From Candidatus Roslinia caecavium (lineage in GTDB: Bacteria > Bacillota > Clostridia > Monoglobales > Monoglobaceae): a stretch of 64,000 nt of DNA. This document shows, piece by piece, positions 35,912 through 45,238 of the stretch. The notes under the pieces were generated by a model. The model was not told where the DNA came from. It was given only the letters and a program-made list of their open reading frames with translations, and did no database searches. The position numbers were made by a program, and so were the translations under genes. The number at the start of each line of letters is the position of its first letter. Within the stretch, counting starts at the first letter, position 1. The DNA lies in assembly GCA_904419955.1 (NCBI GenBank), contig CAJFTO010000011.1, positions 1-64,000 of the forward strand. The letters run 5' to 3'.

Positions 35912-36541
35912 CTATACTGGGTTCGGGAAATAGTCTCTTATCCCAACGGAGGTCTTGATATTTGAATTCGTCGCGTCTATAAGTCCGGCGACGATTCGAT
36001 CCGTGTCCCCGCAGGGTGTATACAGCGATAGCTTTACTTTGTCGCTGTAGTCGGTATATCCGTCTATCGTCTCCCATTTATGCAGTTCGTTCTGGATCCT
36101 TCCGAGCAGAGCGTAGTCGCATTCTATGTTAAGCTCGTCGCAGAGTATCATCTCAAGGCGTCCCGCGGCTTCGACTCCGGCTTTGGCGGATTTTGAATAG
36201 GCGTGCACCAGACCGCCGGTACCGAGCAGGGTTCCGCCGAAATACCTTGTTACGACGACCGCTATATTTGTAAGTCCCTCTTTCTTTAGCATATCCAAGA
36301 CGGGAACGCCGGCGGTCCCGGAGGGCTCTCCGTCGTCGCTGTAGCGTTCGATATTGTTTTCTCTTGTTATATAGGCGTATACGTTATGCGTAGCGTCCCA
36401 GTATTTGCGGCGCATCGAGTCCAAAAATTCGAGCGCCTGCGCCTCGTTTTCGATAGGGATGACCGTTGCGATAAAACGCGAGCGTTTCTCGACGATCTCG
36501 GCGATCCCTCTGTCCTTTACCGTCATATATCTGTTTTCCAT
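35912..36541 (-). CDS. yigZ: YigZ/IMPACT family protein
   Basis: 209 residues. The UPF0029 N-terminal domain is clear: EKRSRFIATVIPIENEAQAL, YWDATHNVYAYI, RYSDDGEPSGTAGVPVLDML, VVVTRYFGGTLLGTGGLVHAYSKSA. The C-terminal domain with an RNA-binding-like fold follows (about 140-205). Bacterial members are conserved with no settled function; the eukaryotic relative IMPACT regulates Gcn2. It starts with ATG at 36541 and lies opposite dnaN. Confidence 0.9.
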   Translation of the reverse strand: MENRYMTVKDRGIAEIVEKRSRFIATVIPIENEAQALEFLDSMRRKYWDATHNVYAYITRENNIERYSDDGEPSGTAGVPVLDMLKKEGLTNIAVVVTRYFGGTLLGTGGLVHAYSKSAKAGVEAAGRLEMILCDELNIECDYALLGRIQNELHKWETIDGYTDYSDKVKLSLYTPCGDTDRIVAGLIDATNSNIKTSVGIRDYFPNPV

Positions 36542-36749
36542 CAGAGCCTATGCCTCCGCTTATCTTAAGCCCGTTTTATAGGTCGGATACGACTTCGCCG
36601 CGCGCGTGAGGCCGCGGTTTAAAACGGATAATTTTTTAAAGTTTTTTGTCAATAATCAATTATAACATATAATGCGATTTTTTCAATTAAAACGGGCTAA
36701 AATATTCAATTTTTTTGCTTAAAAATAACCGCGTAGCTGTAAAAAACAT

Positions 36750-36778
36750 TTGTATTTTAGACTTTTTTATGGTATAAT
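36750..36778 (+). promoter_or_regulatory. Promoter of the dnaN operon
   Basis: TTGTAT and TATAAT spaced by 17 bases. The leader to dnaN is about 235 bases and shows no gene. The AT-rich gap 36600-36780 resembles an unwinding region, but I find no TTATCCACA-type DnaA boxes in it. Confidence 0.7.
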
Positions 36779-37016
36779 TAATTGGATATGAGGAGCTTGA
36801 AAACGGCGTTTTTCGCTCCGACCTGATTAGGACTGCAAAATGCGCTTTCGGTTTGACGGAACGCGTTTATGGCCGGCGCGGCGCCTTGAGTCCGCGCGCA
36901 GGCAAAATACAGATAGCGCCGAGGTTTTGCAGTCATACGATAAGAACGGTTTACATCCTTGTCCGTACGCCCGCTGCGGAGATATGGATATTTATAATAC
37001 TGCGGGCGGAAAGGCT

Positions 37017-38144
37017 ATGGATTTAGATATGAAATTGACATGCAACAGGGATTTGCTCAGCGCCGCGGTACAGACTGTATCGCGCGCCGTTTCTCCGCGT
37101 TCTTCTTTAAAGGTCTTGGAAGGAATATATATCAAGGCGTATTTGGACGGCAGAACGGTTTTGATAGGAAACGACCTTGAGATAGGGATCGAGACGTCTA
37201 TTGAAACGAACGTCGCGGAGGAAGGCGAGATCGTATTGGGCGCGAAGATGTTCGGGAATATTGTGAGGACGCTCGATGAAGAAGAAGTCAAGATCGAAAC
37301 GCTCGAGAATAATCTTACGAGAATAAGCTCAGGCCGCGCTAAGTTTGAGATAACCGGACTTTCGGCGCACGAGTTCCCCGGTCTCCCCGAGGTAAGAGAC
37401 GGATATTCGGTCAAGCTGCCGGGAAGTATTTTAAAGGATATGATAGAGAAGACAAGCTTTTCTGTGTCGAAGCTTGACGACAATCCGGTTTTAACGGGCT
37501 GTCTGCTCAAGATAACCAAGGAGGGGCTGTCTATGGTCGCGCTCGACGGCTTTAGAATGGCTATCAGAAACGTCTCTCTTCCAAACGAGTTTGAAGAAAG
37601 GGAGCTTATAATACCAGAGAAGTCGCTGAGCGAGCTTTCTAAGATGATAGAGAACGACGAGGACGAGGTTGAGATAACCGCGACCGATTCGCACGCTATC
37701 TTTATATGCGGAAACGCAAAGATGGTCACAAGACTTATCGAGGGATCTTATATCAATTATAAGAACGTAATACCCAAGGAGTTCGGCATAGAGATAGAGT
37801 GTTCCAAAAACCAGCTTGCCGAGACCGTAAAGAGGGCGTCGCTTATCATAGTCAACGATCTTGTGAAAAGCCCGATCAAGTTTAAGATAAGCGAAGGAAA
37901 TATAAACGTTACGTGCGCGACGACGGCGGGTTCGGTCGACGATAATATACCGGTCGACGTAGGCGATAAATATCTTGAAATAGGTTTCTATAACAGATAC
38001 TTAAACGAGGCTCTAAACGTTATCCACGACGACGTTATCAAGCTGAAATTCAATAAATCCGAAATGCCGCTTATAATAACGCCGGTCGAAGGCGACGATT
38101 ATTTATATCTGATCCTGCCGCTGAGACTGAAGGCTTCAGAGTAA
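37017..38144 (+). CDS. dnaN: DNA polymerase III beta sliding clamp
   Basis: Ring-shaped processivity factor for replication. About 375 residues. MKLTCNRDLLSAAVQTVSRAVS is the typical opening of clostridial clamps, followed by the three repeated domains and the C-terminal end LIITPVEGDDYLYLILPLRLK. The open frame extends upstream to 36840, but that part has no homology. GGCGGA lies 6 bases before the ATG at 37017; an ATG at 37029 is the family-typical start and equally possible. The stop overlaps recF (TAATG). The usual dnaA gene is not upstream. Confidence 0.95.
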   Translation: MDLDMKLTCNRDLLSAAVQTVSRAVSPRSSLKVLEGIYIKAYLDGRTVLIGNDLEIGIETSIETNVAEEGEIVLGAKMFGNIVRTLDEEEVKIETLENNLTRISSGRAKFEITGLSAHEFPGLPEVRDGYSVKLPGSILKDMIEKTSFSVSKLDDNPVLTGCLLKITKEGLSMVALDGFRMAIRNVSLPNEFEERELIIPEKSLSELSKMIENDEDEVEITATDSHAIFICGNAKMVTRLIEGSYINYKNVIPKEFGIEIECSKNQLAETVKRASLIIVNDLVKSPIKFKISEGNINVTCATTAGSVDDNIPVDVGDKYLEIGFYNRYLNEALNVIHDDVIKLKFNKSEMPLIITPVEGDDYLYLILPLRLKASE

Positions 38145-39280
38145 TGCGCGCGAACAGATTATACCTTTCAAATTTCAGAAATTACGAGGAGCAGAGCGTT
38201 GAGTTTTCGCCCGGGATAAACGTCATATTCGGGGATAACGCGCAGGGCAAGACGAATATTTTGGAAGCGGTGCATATGTTTTCGCTTGGAAAGTCGAACC
38301 GCACTCATCGCGATTCGGAGCTTATACGCCACGGCGAGACGAGCGCCAAGATAGAACTGGAATTTGAAGGCGGCGGCCGCGAGTTTGAGGCGGTAGTTGA
38401 GATTGTGAGAAACAAGGGCAAATCGATAAAAGTGAACGATATACCCGTCCGGCGAAACAGCGAATTGATAGGCAGGTTTAACGTGGTGTATTTCGGACCC
38501 GAGTATTTGGGCATGGTAAAAGAGGGACCGGGAAAGAGACGCAGAAACTTAGACGTGCTTATCAGCCAGCTCAAGCCGGCGTATTTCTCGGCGCTCAGCG
38601 ATCTGAGAAAGATAGTGGAAAGCAAGAACGCTATTTTAAAGATGCAGAATCCCAACGCGACTATGCTGGGAATAATGAACGAGAAGCTTATCAATATATC
38701 GGCGGTCTTGATAAAGTACCGGAGCAGGTATATAAAGGAGATCGGCGAAATAGCCGCCGAGATCCAAAAAAAGATCTCGGGCGATAAGGAGACTTTAACG
38801 GTCAGATACGTCTCGTGCATAGGCGCGGCCGACGGACTCGACGAGGCCGAGATAAAGCGGAGGATGGCCGAGAAGATAGAGAAGAATTCAGAGCGCGAGA
38901 AGACGCGGATGGAGACGCTTATAAGCCCTCACAGAGACGATATTATTTACGAGATCAACGGCAAGGAAGCTAAGGCTTACGCCTCTCAGGGACAGCAGAA
39001 GACGATCGTGCTGGTGGAGAAGCTCGCCGAGGTGGAACTTATAAGCCGGGAGATAGGCGAGAGTCCGGTCTTACTGCTGGACGATATCATGAGCGAGCTG
39101 GATAAAAAACGACAGGCGTTTATTTTGAGCAACATAAAAGGGATGCAGATAATAATAACCTGCACGGACATCGAAGAGTTTGGAAATCTGGATAATTTTA
39201 ACCGGATCTATGTGGAAAACGCCGTTATATCGGCGAACGGATATAATAATTACAATGAGCCGGAGACTGCGGCGAATTGA
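38144..39280 (+). CDS. recF: DNA replication/repair protein RecF
   Basis: SMC-like ATPase that loads RecA at gaps. 378 residues with LSNFRNYEEQSVEFSPGINVIFG, Walker A GDNAQGKTNILEAV near 30, the signature-type FGPEYLGMVKEGPGKRRRNLD, SPHRDDI, YASQGQQKTIVLVEKLAE and Walker B VLLLDDIMSELD near 310. Coupled to dnaN by a one-base overlap. The small S4-domain gene (yaaA) often found between dnaN and recF is absent. Confidence 0.95.
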   Translation: MRANRLYLSNFRNYEEQSVEFSPGINVIFGDNAQGKTNILEAVHMFSLGKSNRTHRDSELIRHGETSAKIELEFEGGGREFEAVVEIVRNKGKSIKVNDIPVRRNSELIGRFNVVYFGPEYLGMVKEGPGKRRRNLDVLISQLKPAYFSALSDLRKIVESKNAILKMQNPNATMLGIMNEKLINISAVLIKYRSRYIKEIGEIAAEIQKKISGDKETLTVRYVSCIGAADGLDEAEIKRRMAEKIEKNSEREKTRMETLISPHRDDIIYEINGKEAKAYASQGQQKTIVLVEKLAEVELISREIGESPVLLLDDIMSELDKKRQAFILSNIKGMQIIITCTDIEEFGNLDNFNRIYVENAVISANGYNNYNEPETAAN

Positions 39281-39308
39281 AAATAAAGCTTTTACAGGAG
39301 GTCTTGGA

Positions 39309-39581
39309 ATGTATCTGCATTTGGGCGGAAACACGATGGTTCGCGAAGAGGACGTTATTGTGATACTCGACCTTGAGAGTATTTCTATTTCAAAACATTC
39401 GAGAGAGTTTTTGAGGATCGTCGAGGAAGAGGGATTCGTTAGAAACGTATCGACCGAGATCCCCAAATCCGTGATCGTCTGCGAGATCGGCGGGCAGTCG
39501 GTCGTATATATTTCGAATATATCTTCCAAAGCTTTGGCCGGAAGACAGCGAAGGGTCCAGGATCTGCAGATGGAATATTGA
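39309..39581 (+). CDS. remB: RemB-like (DUF370) regulator
   Basis: 90 residues beginning MYLHLGGNTMVREEDVIVIL with IPKSVIVCEIGGQSVVYISNIS later, the pattern of the extracellular matrix regulatory protein RemB (YaaB) family. In Bacillus it lies in the same place between recF and gyrB. RemA-family relatives bind DNA; the role of RemB is less known. AGGAGG sits 7 bases before the ATG. Confidence 0.9.
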   Translation: MYLHLGGNTMVREEDVIVILDLESISISKHSREFLRIVEEEGFVRNVSTEIPKSVIVCEIGGQSVVYISNISSKALAGRQRRVQDLQMEY

Positions 39582-39744
39582 TGGCCGCGGGCCGAGCGGG
39601 ACGCGGCGGAGCGATATAAGACGTTAATGCGGTTTGTTTGGAGAAACGAACGCTGATTTATATTATGCGGGGACGGAAACGCTCCGCATACCCGGTGAGT
39701 TAAAAAACGCGCCGGGGTCTATTACACTGAAGTGGAGTTGATAA

Positions 39745-41772
<2,028 letters not shown>

Positions 41773-41844
41773 TCCGGCGTCTTGATCCAAAGCTTTAGAG
41801 GAATATTACTGACGGATAGAGGATATACAATAGAGGATATATAG

Positions 41845-42480
41845 ATGATAGAGATAAAAAACGGCAAGGTCATGAATTTAGAGGGCGCCATAAGAGGAGC
41901 GAGAAATCCGCTGAACAGCTGGAGCAGGATAGACAGCTATTACGACGAAAACGGCGAGTATGTACTGGGTCCGAACGATTTGGGGTTGGCGAAGCGGCTG
42001 TGCAAATCGGGCAGCGATCATAGGAAGTTTATACGCCAGATCTTCGTGAGCGTGGATATAACCGCGCCGATGTATTGGTGGAAGGAGTTCGACACCTATA
42101 AGGTGGGGACGGTCGCGAATTCGACAAGCACGATGCACCGTATCCACTCTAAGGAGTTCGGGCTTGAGGATTTTTCCTGCGACAAGATGAGCGAGGACGC
42201 GCTCGAGGCGCTTAAGGGCCTGATCTCGGTACTCGAGACTAAGAGGAAGAGTTTTATTGAAACAAAGAATAAGGCCGACTGGTACGATATGATACAGCTG
42301 CTCCCGAGCAGTTATAATCAGACGAGGACGGTAAGTATGAATTATGAGAATCTTGTGAATATGTATTATGCGCGCAGGAATCATAAGCTGGACGAATGGC
42401 ATGTCTACTGCGATTGGATAATGAGTCTGCCTTATACCAAGGAACTGTTTATATGGGACGAGTCAGAGGAAGAACAGTAA
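41845..42480 (+). CDS. Conserved protein of unknown function, possibly ThyX-fold
   Basis: 211 residues with an unusually conserved-looking core: GAIRGARNPLNSWSRID, SGSDHRKFIRQIFVSVDITA, PMYWWKEFDTYKVGTVANST, LLPSSYNQTRTVSMNYENLV, NHKLDEWHVYCDWIMSLPY. Similar proteins are frequent in gut Clostridia and their phages, usually unnamed. The W..FDTYK..T.NS.ST.H arrangement vaguely recalls the RHRxxSxNxxSxRY region of flavin-dependent thymidylate synthase, but the key Arg/His are not kept, so this is only a suggestion. It follows gyrB by 70 bases and ends before a terminator. Confidence 0.6.
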   Translation: MIEIKNGKVMNLEGAIRGARNPLNSWSRIDSYYDENGEYVLGPNDLGLAKRLCKSGSDHRKFIRQIFVSVDITAPMYWWKEFDTYKVGTVANSTSTMHRIHSKEFGLEDFSCDKMSEDALEALKGLISVLETKRKSFIETKNKADWYDMIQLLPSSYNQTRTVSMNYENLVNMYYARRNHKLDEWHVYCDWIMSLPYTKELFIWDESEEEQ

Positions 42481-42576
42481 AATCACTGTTGACTCAGGTG
42501 AGTCGTTGATGTATAATTACACTCGACGATGCGTTTTATAAATTAAATAGACTTTTACGAAAGATGCGCTGACGGC

Positions 42577-42655
42577 GAGGCGGAGAATATTCCGCCGGAC
42601 GGGAAGGCGGAATTCGGACAGAGTATAAAAGCTGCGCGTATATTCGCGCGGCATT
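42577..42655. other. Two GC-rich hairpins after the unknown gene
   Basis: GGCGGA/TCCGCC near 42580-42596 and GCTGCGCG/CGCGCGGC near 42632-42652 precede the terminator at 42671. Together they form a structured 3' end or leader of about 130 bases. Confidence 0.4.
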
Positions 42656-42670
42656 TTGCCGAATAAGTAT

Positions 42671-42700
42671 TCCCGCCGGAGCGACGCCGACGGGATTTTT
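42671..42700 (+). terminator. Intrinsic terminator before the hydrogenase regulator
   Basis: TCCCGCCGG/CCGACGGGA stem (one mismatch) with a 7-base loop and five Ts. It separates the gyrB-side genes from the TM1266-type gene. Confidence 0.8.
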
Positions 42701-42776
42701 CTTTGGCTTTTTTTGAGCTTAAACCGAAGCGGAGGCGCATAGAGATATACAGCAGTTAAAATAAGGAGGCGAAAGA

Positions 42777-43022
42777 ATGGAGAGCAGGATAGCTTTGATA
42801 GGTATCGTTGTGAACGACTTCGATATAACCGATAAGATAAACGAATTACTTCACGAATATTCCGACTACATAATAGGTCGTATGGGGATACCGTATAAGA
42901 ATAGGGGAGTCGCGATAATAAGCGTCGTGATAGACGCGCCCAACGACGTGATCTCGGCGTTGTCCGGAAAGCTCGGGATGATAGAAGGGGCGTCGTCTAA
43001 AGTGCAGTATACAAAGGCGTAG
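42777..43022 (+). CDS. TM1266-type iron-only hydrogenase system regulator
   Basis: 81 residues with an ACT/NikR-C-like ferredoxin fold: RIALIGIVVNDFDITDKINE, IIGRMGIPYKNRGVAIISVVIDA, and a beta-alpha-beta end. This family is regularly encoded beside HydE, HydF and HydG and is named for that context; there is no proven mechanism. AAGGAGG is ideally placed before the ATG. hydG follows after a 337-base repeat-containing gap. Confidence 0.85.
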   Translation: MESRIALIGIVVNDFDITDKINELLHEYSDYIIGRMGIPYKNRGVAIISVVIDAPNDVISALSGKLGMIEGASSKVQYTKA

Positions 43023-43130
43023 GCTAATAGCCGTATTTGCGTTTTTTGAGCCGATACTATAAGCGGTTTACATTTCAAAGACAAATTCGTGCAGATAGCG
43101 CGTTTACGCGGCCGCCCTTGACAACTTGAC

Positions 43131-43320
43131 AAACAATGCTTATACGGCTCCGCCGACGGTGAGAAACTCAAAAACAGATCGTAGATCTCGCCGCCGGATA
43201 GGACAGCGTAGCATTGTTTGACTGCGCGGTAAAGGGCAAACCGGTAAAACTTCTTCGAACTTTTACCGGCGACCGGGTTTGCCTCCGGCTCAAAATCTAA
43301 AAACAGATCGTAGAGACTTT
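43131..43320. repeat. Direct and inverted repeats between the TM1266-type gene and hydG
   Basis: A 16-base direct repeat AAAAACAGATCGTAGA begins near 43170 and again near 43299. AAACAATGCT (43131-43140) is inverted at 43210-43219. CCGGTAAAA/TTTTACCGG (43241-43249, 43261-43269) is a perfect stem extended by GGCAAA/TTTGCC outside. On the minus strand a 170-codon frame crosses the block and encodes an internal repeat (IYDLFLSFSPSAEP and LYDLFLDFEPEANP). This looks like a small dispersed element or a decayed gene, not a leader of known type. Confidence 0.5.
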
Positions 43321-43359
43321 GGTTGAATATAGAATATTTATGTAAGGAGATGTTATAAG

Positions 43360-44778
43360 ATGTACGATCCAAAATCAATGAAGGCGGAAGAATTTATTAA
43401 CCATGAGGAAATACTCGACACGCTTAAGTACGCGGAGAAGAATAAGCATAACAAGGAACTTATCGCCTCGCTGATAGAGAAGGCGCGTCTATGTAAGGGG
43501 CTCAGCCACAGGGAAGCTGCGGTGTTGCTCGAGTGCGATATCGACGAGCTCAATCAAGAGATGTTCAAGCTGGCCAAGGAGATCAAACAGAAGATATACG
43601 GAAACAGGATAGTTATGTTCGCGCCGCTGTATCTTTCGAACTACTGCGTAAACGGCTGCGTCTACTGTCCGTATCACGCTAAAAATAAGCATATCTGCCG
43701 CAAAAAGCTGACTCAGGAGCAGGTCAGAGAAGAGACTATCGCGCTTCAGGATATGGGACATAAGCGGCTCGCGCTCGAGGCCGGCGAGGATCCGGTCAAC
43801 AATCCTATAGAATACATACTTGAATGTATCGATACGATATATTCAATCAAGCATAAGAACGGCGCTATACGCCGCGTCAACGTAAATATAGCCGCGACTA
43901 CGGTGGAGAACTATAAGAGATTGAAGGACGCCGGGATCGGTACGTATATCCTGTTCCAGGAGACGTATCACAAGGAGAATTACGAACAGCTCCATCCGAC
44001 GGGTCCTAAGCATAACTATGCTTACCATACCGAGGCTATGGACAGAGCTATGCAGGGCGGTATAGACGACGTAGGTTTGGGCGTTTTGTACGGACTGAAC
44101 TTATACAGATACGATTTTGTCGGGCTTTTGATGCACGCCGAGCACCTTGAGGCCGTTTTCGGAGTAGGACCTCACACGATAAGCGTGCCGAGGATCTGTC
44201 CGGCCGACGATATAGACGTGGGCGATTTCTCCAACGCGATATCCGACGACATCTTTAAAAAGATCGTTGCCGTGATCAGGATAGCCGTACCGTATACCGG
44301 TATGATAGTCTCGACGCGAGAGAGCGAGGCGAGCAGAAAGGCCGCGCTCGAGCTGGGAGTGAGCCAGATAAGCGGCGCCTCGAGCACAAGCGTCGGCGGT
44401 TACGTTGAGAAAGAGCCGGAGGAGGAGAACACCGCGCAGTTTGACAGAAGCGATACGCGAACCCTCGACGAGGTCGTGAATTGGCTCCTGGAACTTGGAT
44501 ATATCCCGAGTTTCTGCACCGCCTGCTACAGAGAGGGCAGGACGGGAGATAGGTTTATGTCGCTCGCCAAGACGGGCGCGATAGCCAACTGCTGTCAGCC
44601 CAACGCGCTGATGACGCTTAAGGAGTATCTGGTAGACTACGCGTCGGACGAGACACGGAAAAACGGCGAGAGGGTGATCGCCGAGGAGCTGGAGAAGATC
44701 CCCGCCGAGAAGGTAAGGAATATCGCGAGAGAATATATATCCGAGATCGAAGGCGGAAAGCGCGATTTTAGATTTTAA
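43360..44778 (+). CDS. hydG: [FeFe]-hydrogenase maturase HydG (tyrosine lyase)
   Basis: Radical-SAM enzyme that cleaves tyrosine to make the CO and CN ligands of the hydrogenase H-cluster. 472 residues. The radical-SAM Cys triad is in NYCVNGCVYCPYHAKN (near 90-100). The C-terminal domain keeps the auxiliary-cluster Cys in SFCTACYREGRTGDRFM and NCCQPNA near 385-420. ISGASSTSVGGY and LFQETYHKENYEQLHPTGPK are also typical. AAGGAG is about 12 bases before the ATG. hydA, hydE and hydF are not in this window, so they must be elsewhere. Confidence 0.95.
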   Translation: MYDPKSMKAEEFINHEEILDTLKYAEKNKHNKELIASLIEKARLCKGLSHREAAVLLECDIDELNQEMFKLAKEIKQKIYGNRIVMFAPLYLSNYCVNGCVYCPYHAKNKHICRKKLTQEQVREETIALQDMGHKRLALEAGEDPVNNPIEYILECIDTIYSIKHKNGAIRRVNVNIAATTVENYKRLKDAGIGTYILFQETYHKENYEQLHPTGPKHNYAYHTEAMDRAMQGGIDDVGLGVLYGLNLYRYDFVGLLMHAEHLEAVFGVGPHTISVPRICPADDIDVGDFSNAISDDIFKKIVAVIRIAVPYTGMIVSTRESEASRKAALELGVSQISGASSTSVGGYVEKEPEEENTAQFDRSDTRTLDEVVNWLLELGYIPSFCTACYREGRTGDRFMSLAKTGAIANCCQPNALMTLKEYLVDYASDETRKNGERVIAEELEKIPAEKVRNIAREYISEIEGGKRDFRF

Positions 44779-44792
44779 TGCGATGATACTCG

Positions 44793-44826
44793 AACGCTTC
44801 GGACTTTGTTTGTCCGAAGCGTTTTT
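44793..44826 (+). terminator. Terminator of hydG
   Basis: Perfect 12-bp stem AACGCTTCGGAC/GTCCGAAGCGTT with a 7-base loop and a following run of Ts, 15 bases past the stop codon. Confidence 0.88.
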
Positions 44827-44887
44827 GTTTGCATAGATGTTGCGCGCGATGGTTTATCTTTGAGCATATAATAACAAGTCCGGTATT

Positions 44888-45110
44888 TTATTCTATCGCA
44901 TTCTCTTTGAGTTCGTACAAAAGTTCGTTGCAGTCGATGAGGCTCAGCCTTTCTTTTATCGCGAATATTATTACGCTGTCTCGTTTTATCCTTGGATACA
45001 GAGCGCCGCGCCGCCGATCTTTAACATCCGCTGCGTCTCGTCGAGGTCGAGCCTCAGACCGAAGGCGAGCGCCAAAAGTTTATCGCGCTTGGGCGTCCGC
45101 GATCGGCTCC
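44888..45110 (-). pseudogene. Frameshifted 3' remnant of an XRE-type helix-turn-helix regulator
   Basis: On the minus strand one frame reads RTPKRDKLLALAFGLRLDLDE then TQRMLKIGGAAL, and a second frame, starting at the same point near 45000-45010, reads ALYPRIKRDSVIIFAIKERL then SLIDCNELLYELKENAIE and a stop at 44888. Joined, they match the C-terminal half of clostridial Cro/CI-like proteins (LLALAFGL...ETQRLLKIAG..LYPR.KRDS...). The N-terminal DNA-binding part is missing or unrecognisable. One frameshift plus truncation makes this a dead gene. Confidence 0.7.
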
Positions 45111-45156
45111 TTAGCCGCGAAAAATCGCGGATCAAAGCAGTATATAATAAAAAATC

Positions 45157-45195
45157 AAGCAAGCGGACTCGAATCATATCCGCTTGCTTTTTATA
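45157..45195. terminator. Bidirectional terminator before nadE (convergent side)
   Basis: Perfect 11-bp stem AAGCAAGCGGA/TCCGCTTGCTT with an 11-base loop. T-rich on the plus side and GATTTTTT on the minus side. It ends nadE transcription on the minus strand. Confidence 0.8.
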
Positions 45196-45238
45196 TTAAA
45201 ATTAATCATGCCGAAATATTTCTCATTGCTGACCCGGC

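Noticed and set aside
36600-36780. Possible oriC upstream of dnaN
   Set aside because: AT-rich and in the right genetic setting, but no DnaA-box matches and no dnaA gene; left only as a question in the findings.
42866-43378. 170-codon antisense frame across the hydG spacer as a real gene
   Set aside because: It starts inside hydG and ends inside the TM1266-type gene; only its middle, repeated part is of interest and is reported as a repeat.
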